From an uncultured Bacteroides sp. (GTDB lineage: Bacteria > Bacteroidota > Bacteroidia > Bacteroidales > Bacteroidaceae), in NCBI GenBank assembly GCA_900542985.1, contig UQPQ01000059.1:1-13485 (forward strand): DNA of 13,485 bases, given 5' to 3'. This document shows positions 9,054 through 13,485 of this stretch, one piece after another. The stretch's first letter is position 1. Each line of letters begins with the position of its first letter. Under the pieces are notes generated by a model that saw only the letters and a program-made list of their open reading frames with translations, ran no database searches and was not told the origin of the DNA. Made by a program: the position numbers and the translations under genes.

Positions 9054-9084
9054 TTAGTGTATTTTCATAAAATAATAGTCTGAT

Positions 9085-10578
9085 ATGAAATTTTTAAACG
9101 TTTTACTGATAACATTGTTTGCAACAACGTTGTTTTGGGGTTGTTCTGACGATGATGATTCTACAGCAGGAGTGAATAGTTCGATTTCTTTGTCAACTGG
9201 AATAGTTCAGGTGGACAAAAAGGGAGGAGAAGTAAGTGTAACGGTAACTAGCTCTGGTTATTGGAGATTGGCTGGTGTGTGTGACTGGGCTCATCCGTCT
9301 GTTACTTCCGGGAAAAATGGTGATGTAGTAACTTTTACAGTAGATTCCAATGAAGAGAATGTTTATCGTTGTTGTACATTCAAGTTCTTTGTTGGAGCGC
9401 AAGTAGCCCCATTGAAAATAGAATCTTATCCGGGTTATGTAATGCAACTACTTTCTGAAGAAAGCTTATCTTTCAGTAGAGATAAAGATATTCTTACGAT
9501 TAAGTTAAATACAAATATAGAAGATCCTACTATTGCTTTTAGTGACGGAGGTGAGGAATGGATTACTTTCATTAAACGTGCAGAGTTTGGAGAAAAAGTA
9601 TCTTTGCAATTCGAAGTTGCAGCCAATGAAACCTATAAAAATCGTTCTTCTAGAATTACACTTTCTAGTCCTTTGGTAGATAATGAGGTTATTGTTGATG
9701 TTCTGCAAAAACAGACTGATGCTATTATTACAGATCAACAGTCTATCGTGCATGATTTATCCGCTAGGACTATTTCTTTTGAAGTTAAATATAATGTCGA
9801 GAATGAAATTTCTGTAATTAAGGGCGATGACTGGATTACTAATCAGCAAATTTCCGAACCTACAGTAGGTGATGACGGTTTGTCTACAGTTACCGTTAGC
9901 TATCAGTTGGGTGAGGCTACGGTAACTCGTGGTGGTGTTATTTATATCAAGCAGAAAGATGGACCTGTCTATTGTGAAATATCTGTTATACAGAAAGATT
10001 CCGATGCAGAAATTGTAGAAGTTCCTGATGAAAATCTCAGAACAGCCATTATAAATAATGGTTGGGCTATTTCTGTTGGAGGTAACAATTGTATTGTGGT
10101 AGAAGAAGGTTTGAAAGCTACATCTTTCGAAAATGATTATTATAATAAAATAGAAAATTTGAAAGGTATAGAAGCTTTTCCTAATTTGGAAAAGCTTGCT
10201 TTAGGGAATGTTTCAAACATGGTTAAATTGGATATTTCAGGCTTGCATAAAGTTAAAACTCTTACTTTTTCTACAAATCGATATGTGGCAAAGTATAATT
10301 TAGGAGATAATCCTGTTGAAAACTTTTCTTTAGGTACTTCATATTTGTATGTATCTGATATTAAGATTGTATCTTCAGTAATAGAATCTTTTAATTTGAT
10401 GTTGTCTGGTTGGTATGCTGAATATGACAATGTTGAATCCATTGATGTATCTGAGTGTTCTGCGTTGAAAACATTGGATGTGCGTCGTGGTTCAAAATTG
10501 AAAACTCTCTACTTGAAGACAGGGCAGGATATTCCTAATCTGACAAAGAATGAATTTACTCAAATCGTATATAAATAA
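9085..10578 (+). CDS. Surface lipoprotein with three BACON-like domains and a leucine-rich C-terminus
   Basis: This 497-residue protein has a signal peptide, lipobox Cys20 (LFWGC) and then SDDDD, a classic Bacteroidetes surface-export signal. About residues 33-115, 120-210 and 215-308 look like consecutive BACON-type beta-sandwiches; each has the W-x-hydrophobic core (YWRLAGVCDW, EEWITFIK, GDDWITNQ) and the second and third end in VLQKQ or VIQKD. BACON domains bind glycans or mucin, or act as spacers. From about 318, VPDENLRTAIINNGW and IENLKGIEAFPNLEKL introduce irregular leucine-rich repeats, often found at Bacteroides surface protein C-termini for partner binding. It lies 208 bases after the GH18 gene, separated by the MITE, and is visibly more A/T-rich than the operon. 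It may be an extra member of the locus or a separate gene; no enzyme motif is seen. Confidence 0.8.
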   Translation: MKFLNVLLITLFATTLFWGCSDDDDSTAGVNSSISLSTGIVQVDKKGGEVSVTVTSSGYWRLAGVCDWAHPSVTSGKNGDVVTFTVDSNEENVYRCCTFKFFVGAQVAPLKIESYPGYVMQLLSEESLSFSRDKDILTIKLNTNIEDPTIAFSDGGEEWITFIKRAEFGEKVSLQFEVAANETYKNRSSRITLSSPLVDNEVIVDVLQKQTDAIITDQQSIVHDLSARTISFEVKYNVENEISVIKGDDWITNQQISEPTVGDDGLSTVTVSYQLGEATVTRGGVIYIKQKDGPVYCEISVIQKDSDAEIVEVPDENLRTAIINNGWAISVGGNNCIVVEEGLKATSFENDYYNKIENLKGIEAFPNLEKLALGNVSNMVKLDISGLHKVKTLTFSTNRYVAKYNLGDNPVENFSLGTSYLYVSDIKIVSSVIESFNLMLSGWYAEYDNVESIDVSECSALKTLDVRRGSKLKTLYLKTGQDIPNLTKNEFTQIVYK

Positions 10579-10617
10579 TATGGACTGAACTTTATACCTA
10601 AGGGTATTTTATATATT

Positions 10618-10660
10618 TTGGGGCATTTGGCTGCTAATAGCCAAATGCCCCAATTTTTTT
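10618..10660 (+). terminator. Strong intrinsic terminator after the BACON lipoprotein
   Basis: A perfect 15-base stem (TTGGGGCATTTGGCT, 10618-10632, with AGCCAAATGCCCCAA, 10639-10653) closes a 6-base loop and is followed by seven T. A smaller hairpin, ATACC-TAAG-GGTAT with trailing T's, lies just before it at 10594-10607. The AATT-rich complement upstream could also let the main hairpin work on the opposite strand, but convergent genes are not seen. Confidence 0.93.
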
Positions 10661-10733
10661 GTAGAATATCTATAGTCTTGTAGGTTGATAGTAAGCATCC
10701 GAAGAACTACTGGTTTTGAACCTTTCTATACAC

Positions 10734-10778
10734 CAATAGCGACTGTCACTATAAACCTAATAGCTGCAGTCGCTATTG
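10734..10778. repeat. Hairpin-forming repeat inside the IS66 remnant
   Basis: CAATAGCGACTG (10734-10745) and CAGTCGCTATTG (10767-10778) are perfect 12-base complements around 21 bases. It sits in the unusually long 147-base stretch between the tnpC tail and the adjacent terminal repeat. The bases after it (10768 to about 10805) resemble a sequence just outside the element at 11154-11193, so this may be a small secondary insertion. Confidence 0.6.
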
Positions 10779-10856
10779 TTTTGTCGAACCTATATGTTGT
10801 AATTGAGATTAGTTGCCAGATTCTATAGCCTGTTTGGTCAACACACTTTCCGGATG

Positions 10857-10917
10857 TTACAACTTCCACTGATGTGGAAGCAGATTCAATAGCTCATCAT
10901 GCGTTGCCTTCTTATGA
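10857..10917 (-). pseudogene. IS66 tnpC C-terminal fragment
   Basis: In a different minus-strand frame from the tnpA piece, the codons read KATHDELLNLLPHQWKL and stop with TAA at 10859-10857. The ending LLPxxW is the usual C-terminus of IS66 transposases. It directly abuts the tnpA remnant and marks the 3' side of the internal deletion, whose joint lies at about 10915-10925. Confidence 0.68.
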
Positions 10918-11101
10918 TAGGGTGGGTTAGCAGTTCTATCAACAATTTCTCAGATTCGCTCCCGAAGTGGGCACGGAGCCCGTTGGGGAAAAGCAGGGCT
11001 ACACCCTGTGGTATCTGTTCTACCAAGGTCAGTTCTGTAGTGGATTGCTTGAAACTGATGGGAGCCAACTCCTGTTTGAGACTGTATTTTCGGCAGCACA
11101 T
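10886..11101 (-). pseudogene. IS66 tnpA-like fragment
   Basis: The minus-strand reading frame gives a segment with PNGLRAHFGSESEKLLIELL, the C-terminal part of IS66 first-ORF proteins (pattern LPNG-hydrophobic-x-F..-..LLxxLL). A likely upstream piece, AYWRKK, is in another frame around 11102-11118, so a frameshift separates it from the CRKYSLKQE part. The frame then runs through the deletion joint into unrelated residues (HPIIRRQRMMSY) and stops at 10886. It is a relic with no expected function. Confidence 0.7.
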
Positions 11102-11148
11102 TTTTTACGCCAGTAGGCTGTGCAATGTGTAGTTCTTCGGATGCTTAC

Positions 11149-11268
11149 GTTTTAGTCACTATATTTTTTTGTAGAACTTATATGTTGCAGCTGTTGCAAG
11201 TACCATTGTAGTATTTTTATAAACGCCGCTGTCGTTTATATTTCTCTCTATAGTTTTTGCTGATAAAC
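11149..11268. other. Short non-coding stretch between two insertion sequences, with a small hairpin
   Basis: No gene is seen. ATAAACG (11219-11225) and CGTTTAT (11233-11239) form a 7-base hairpin. A 14-base direct repeat, ATTTTTTTGTAGAA, occurs here at 11163-11176 and also at 10653-10666 on the other side of the IS66 remnant; partly T-run, it may be chance or a trace of an older duplication. Confidence 0.5.
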
Positions 11269-12060
11269 TTAGAAGCTATTTAAAAATAACACAATAATTT
11301 TGTTAAGCATGATTTTGCAAAAAGCAAGTTGAATCATAGCCTCTGCAGTATCAGCATGAAACTCGTAGTCTATCGTCAGCCTTCTGAAGTTTTCCAGCCA
11401 TGCGAATGCTCTTTCAACAATCCATCGTTTCGGAATGACTTTAAACTTTGACGGGCATTCATCAGGTCTGAGAACGACTTCAAGTCCCCATTTGAATTTG
11501 TCAAATACCTAATCTGCAAGGCTTCCTCTATAGCCACCATCCGCAAGACTTTTGGCAAGACGAGGAAATTTGTAGGATAGTTTCTCCATGACCTTCGGAG
11601 CACCCTTGCTGTCATGAATATTGGCTTCATGCACAGCTACAGATATCAGAAGTTCTTGGTTATCAACGATTATATGCTGTTTTCTGCCCTTAATCTTCTT
11701 GTTGCCGTCAAGTGCTCGAACAGAATCTACATGATGTGAAGTCTTAACACTTCGTGAGTCTATGATGCCCATGTTGGGGCTTTCGTTGCGACCAGACTGG
11801 ATGCGTACCATAGAGCGAAGTTTATCAAGGAGTTCCTCAATGATGTCTTCGTTTTTCCACTTGCTGCAATAGTAGTATACGCTCTCCCACGGAGCAAAAT
11901 CCTTGGGAATCATGCGCTACTGACAGACTGTTTTGAGAAGATACAAAATCGCATTCATGATGTTTCTGAGAGAATGTTTTCGCTTCCTTTCTTGCGGATT
12001 TATAATTTTTTCTATAACTTGCCACTGTTTATCAGTAAGGTTAGTTGAGTATTGTTCCAT
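11269..12060 (-). pseudogene. IS5-family DDE transposase with two in-frame amber stops
   Basis: Read from ATG at 12060 (MEQYSTNLTDKQW), one uninterrupted frame of 263 codons plus stop runs the length of the element, with no frameshift. Two internal TAG codons break it: codon 48 (11919-11917, context KTVCQ-stop-RMIPKDF) and codon 184 (11511-11509, context RGSLAD-stop-VFDKF). At least the first falls where the family has Trp (CQWRMLPKDF). The catalytic triad is otherwise intact: D101 (GIIDSRS), D174 (LADGGYRG) and E216 (RWIVERAFAW). The terminating TAA lies outside the terminal repeat and is supplied by the target duplication. The protein should be non-functional unless amber codons are suppressed. 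Confidence 0.87.
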
Positions 12061-12175
12061 AACTTTAATTGATTGGTACTCATAAAGTTAAGAATAAATA
12101 TTAAATTAACCTGCTGATTTGCAATATATTAATTGTTGCTATAACATTTATTTTCAATAATTTTTAAACAGTTTC
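11272..12175 (-). mobile_element. IS5-family (IS1031-like) insertion sequence, complete in length, transposase inactivated
   Basis: The ends GAAGCTATTTAAAAAT (11272-11287) and ATTTTTAAACAGTTTC (12160-12175) pair at 14 of 16 positions. Both are flanked outside by TTA (11269-11271 and 12176-12178), a 3-base TNA target duplication as expected for the IS1031 group. One minus-strand transposase frame fills most of the element. A 7-base inverted repeat, AACTTTA (12061-12067) and TAAAGTT (12083-12089), lies directly upstream of its start codon and could shield it from outside transcription. Confidence 0.87.
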
Positions 12176-12198
12176 TTATGGCTTTCCCAAAAAATATT

Positions 12199-12379
12199 CA
12201 GGGTAACTGCACCAAAATTTTTGATTCATGATTGATAGCATCATCTTTGTCGAATAAATACTATTTCTTATTTTTCAGAAGTAACCGATCCTCGTGTGAC
12301 GGGTCGTTCTCTGCACTTGTTGTCAGACATATTAATGATAGGTTTATGTACTTATCTGACAGGTGGTACCGATTATGAA
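12199..12379 (+). pseudogene. 5' remnant of an ISAs1-family element and its transposase
   Basis: From about 12260 the + frame reads ISYFSEVTDPRVTGRSLHLL, then SDILMIGLCTYLTGGTDYE. This is the N-terminal 'DDE_Tnp_1-associated' segment typical of ISAs1 transposases (consensus DPR-x6-H-x-L-x-DI-hydrophobic-C-x4-GxxxxE). Similarity ends at TDYE (12379), and what follows does not look like the family. In-frame TAG at 12236-12238 means the true N-terminus is lost or shifted; an ATG at about 12228 is in another frame. CAGGGTAACTGCACC starting at 12199 looks like an ISAs1-type left end, which typically begins CAGGG. No right end is present in the window. The remainder was deleted. Confidence 0.65.
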
Positions 12380-12404
12380 CGACTTGACAGACGGCGGCAG
12401 CCCA

Positions 12405-12436
12405 CGGGATTTCGAGGTCTTGTACCCGTAATCCCG
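12405..12436. repeat. Hairpin between the ISAs1 remnant and the Abi_2 locus
   Basis: CGGGATT (12405-12411) and AATCCCG (12430-12436) are perfect complements around 18 bases; ACGGG and CCCGT overlap them as an alternative pairing. No T-tract follows. It is the first of several hairpins crowded between 12400 and 12586. Role unknown. Confidence 0.4.
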
Positions 12437-12449
12437 GCAATACAGATAA

Positions 12450-12474
12450 ATAAGTGCGGCAATGTCGCACTTAT
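12450..12474. repeat. GC-containing palindrome upstream of the candidate RNA
   Basis: ATAAGTGCG (12450-12458) and CGCACTTAT (12466-12474) form a perfect 9-base stem with a 7-base loop. Next to it, ACAAAAT (12476-12482) pairs with ATTTTGT (12496-12502). The first palindrome could be an operator, part of a longer RNA or an old element end. Confidence 0.5.
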
Positions 12475-12505
12475 CACAAAATTATTTCCGGATATATTTT
12501 GTAAT

Positions 12506-12586
12506 TTAAGAGATAAGTTCTATGTTTGCAACCAATAGAACCTGCCAAGCCTCTTAACAATGCTCAAATAGGCGGGTCGTTTTTTT
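12506..12586 (+). ncRNA. Candidate structured RNA (abiF-like) in front of the Abi_2 gene, ending in a T-tract
   Basis: Three mutually compatible helices are visible. TTAAGAG (12506-12512) pairs with CTCTTAA (12551-12557). Inside it GTTCTATGTT (12517-12526) pairs with AAC and ATAGAAC (to 12541) as a hairpin with a TGC loop. CCTGCC (12541-12546, between those helices) pairs with GGCGGG (12571-12576, outside the first helix) with one G-U, which makes a pseudoknot. TCG and seven T (12580-12586) follow, so the RNA could end just 10 bases before the Abi_2 start codon. Rfam, from memory, holds an abiF RNA motif found just upstream of Abi_2-type genes. A weak -7-like TATATTTT lies at 12493-12500. A simpler reading is an intrinsic terminator (CCTGCC/GGCGGG stem with a long loop). 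No covariation was tested. Confidence 0.5.
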
Positions 12587-12596
12587 ATATACACCT

Positions 12597-13343
12597 ATGA
12601 AACAACTGTTTACTAAAACATTCTACTTCCCACAACAGCATATTGTCCTTTTAAAAAATAGAGGTTTGTTAATAGCGGACGAGGAAAAAGCCGCCGGGTA
12701 TATTTACAATATCGATTATTTCCGTCTAAGTGCTTACTTCTATCCGTTGCTGAAGTTTCCCAAGGAACAACATCTGTACAAGCTGGGGGCAACTTTCGTG
12801 CAGGCGTTGAACATGTATCGTTTCGACCGCAAACTAAGGTTGTTGCTCTTTAACGAGATAGAGAAAATAGAAGTGGCTATCTGCAGTTGCATAACCAATG
12901 CAGTCAGCGAATATTTTAACGATTTGTTTTGGATTACCAACCCTACATATTTTTTCAATATGCAGAGCTTCCGATACACACAGGATACGATAGATGCGGA
13001 ATTGAAAAAATCAAAGGAAGACTTTATACTCCATTTCCGTTCTGCTTATACAGACGATTATCCGCCTGCATGGATGATTACTTTGCAGGATTTACACGAA
13101 CCTGAAAGATAATGTGATAAAAAACGTATCGCCCAACATTTCGGTTTGCAAGTCCCGATGTTCAGTTCATAGATTCTCATTCTGGCTGGCTTGCGCAATA
13201 TGTGTTGCCACCATTGCCGGACATGGAACAGTGAACTGGCGACCATCACCACGGAACCACGTAGGACAAAATACGGTTGGATTGACTCTTCCCGGACAGA
13301 CAAGCGCAGGATGTATTACCGTATCTGCATGAGGTTGTGTTAA
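12597..13343 (+). pseudogene. Abi_2-family (AbiD/AbiF-type HEPN) abortive-infection gene, frameshifted
   Basis: The intact 5' part encodes 171 residues to a TAA at 13110. It shows Abi_2 family marks: LLKNRGLLIADEEKAAGYI, NIDYFRLSAYFYPLL, YRFDRKLRLLLFNEIEKIEV and DDYPPAWMI. After WMITLQ the family sequence is broken: a small deletion shifts the frame so that YTNLKDNVIK is in frame +1, then loss of one A in the run at 13119-13124 returns to the first frame with KKRIAQHFGLQVPMFSS. A TAG at 13170-13172 replaces a likely Trp, and LRNMCCHHCRTWN follows. The R-x4-H HEPN RNase motif (R codon 13194, H codons 13209 and 13212) is thus beyond the first stop. The similarity ends near 13330 (YYRICM). The product would be an inactive N-terminal fragment. 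Intact relatives act in phage defence or toxin-antitoxin systems. Confidence 0.82.
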
Positions 13344-13368
13344 AACGCTGACACAGCTTTTTTATGTG

Positions 13369-13400
13369 CAAAGCCCAGACTTCCTCAAGCCCGGGCTTTG
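13369..13400. repeat. Inverted repeat overlapping the IS1182 promoter
   Basis: CAAAGCCC (13369-13376) and GGGCTTTG (13393-13400) are perfect 8-base complements; AAGCCCGGGCTT at 13387-13398 is itself a perfect palindrome competing for the same right arm. The TTTG of the right arm doubles as the -33 box of the promoter. It could limit read-through into the transposase gene. Confidence 0.5.
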
Positions 13401-13427
13401 TTATTACCCAAAGTTTTCGTATCTTTA
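13397..13427 (+). promoter_or_regulatory. Bacteroidales -33/-7 promoter for the IS1182 transposase
   Basis: TTTG at 13397-13400 and TATCTTTA at 13420-13427 are separated by exactly 19 bases, matching the Bacteroides consensus TTTG-N19-TAnnTTTG with one mismatch at the last base. The start codon is 18 bases beyond the -7 box, so the untranslated leader would be short. Confidence 0.65.
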
Positions 13428-13445
13428 GGTATAAAGTTTTTCGTT

Positions 13446-13485
13446 ATGGCAAAGTTACATTTTCGTCCTTACATTCCCAACCAAA
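13446..13485 (+). CDS. IS1182-family transposase, first 13 codons (runs off the window)
   Basis: ATG at 13446 opens MAKLHFRPYIPNQ. A basic residue, hydrophobic residue, H/K-F-x-P-Y-x-x-N-Q is the usual N-terminus of IS1182-type transposases in Bacteroidales. The good promoter just upstream supports the start. The rest is outside the window, so whether the gene is intact cannot be judged. The left end of the element probably lies at about 13331-13345, where the Abi_2 similarity stops, although no terminal repeat can be confirmed without the other end. Confidence 0.65.
   Translation, partial: MAKLHFRPYIPNQ

Larger units (their letters stand above)
10691..11148 (-). mobile_element. Internally deleted IS66-family element (458 bases)
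   Basis: The ends are perfect 20-base inverted repeats, GTAAGCATCCGAAGAACTAC (10691-10710) and its complement at 11129-11148; starting with GTAA is typical of IS66. On the minus strand a fragment of the first IS66 gene (tnpA) is followed at once by the last codons of the transposase gene (tnpC), so tnpB and most of tnpC are gone. The 8-base flanks (GGTTGATA and GTTTTAGT) do not match, so no target duplication is visible. With intact ends it could still be moved in trans by a full-length relative. Confidence 0.82.

Noticed and set aside
50..9072. Shared TATTTTCATAAAA upstream of both the SusC operon (50-62) and the BACON lipoprotein (9060-9072) as a common regulator site
   Set aside because: Thirteen A/T-rich bases, and the first copy is an arm of a palindrome absent at the second place; chance is likely.
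10658..11270. CRISPR array or tRNA gene in the intergenic region
   Set aside because: No regularly spaced repeats and no cloverleaf; the repeats are insertion-sequence ends and hairpins.
13114..13332. Separate small + strand gene (MIKNVSPNIS) after the Abi_2 fragment
   Set aside because: The frame starting at AACCTGAAAGATAATG is the shifted continuation of Abi_2, and the rest is out of frame with the recognisable HEPN segment.

Overview
The window looks like a Bacteroidales genome, most likely Bacteroides or Phocaeicola. It has a SusC/SusD pair, several surface lipoproteins with acidic residues just after the lipid-anchored cysteine, BACON and DUF1735-type domains, a TTTG-N19-TAnnTTTG-like promoter and almost no Shine-Dalgarno sequences. 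Everything here is read by eye; family names come from motif recognition, not from database searches.

Region 1 (about 1-8876) is a polysaccharide utilisation locus on the + strand. The order is a SusC-like TonB-dependent transporter with an N-terminal STN signalling domain, a SusD-like lipoprotein, a GH18-like lipoprotein whose catalytic residues are replaced, a DUF1735 plus LamG-like lipoprotein, and a DUF1735 plus GH18 lipoprotein with an intact DxE catalytic pair. Gaps of 9-19 bases point to one operon. Order and content resemble, from memory, the high-mannose N-glycan locus BT3983-BT3987 of B. thetaiotaomicron. The likely job is to cut N-glycans from host glycoproteins at the cell surface with the active GH18, hold them with the non-catalytic proteins, and import them through SusC/SusD. 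The STN domain suggests control by an ECF sigma/anti-sigma pair outside the window.

Region 2 (8877-10660) has a 172-base MITE-like element, then a lipoprotein with three BACON-like domains and a leucine-rich C-terminus, closed by a strong intrinsic terminator.

Region 3 (10661-12400) is a graveyard of insertion sequences. It holds an IS66-family element reduced to 458 bases by internal deletion but with perfect 20-base ends, a complete IS5-family (IS1031-like) element whose transposase carries two amber stops at conserved tryptophans, and the 5' part of an ISAs1-family element.

Region 4 (12400-13485) has a hairpin-rich, possibly pseudoknotted non-coding stretch ending in a T-tract, directly followed by a broken Abi_2 (AbiD/AbiF-type HEPN) gene, and then the promoter and first 13 codons of an IS1182-family transposase. 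The RNA-like structure in front of the Abi_2 gene, resembling the abiF RNA arrangement, is the most interesting signal in the window.
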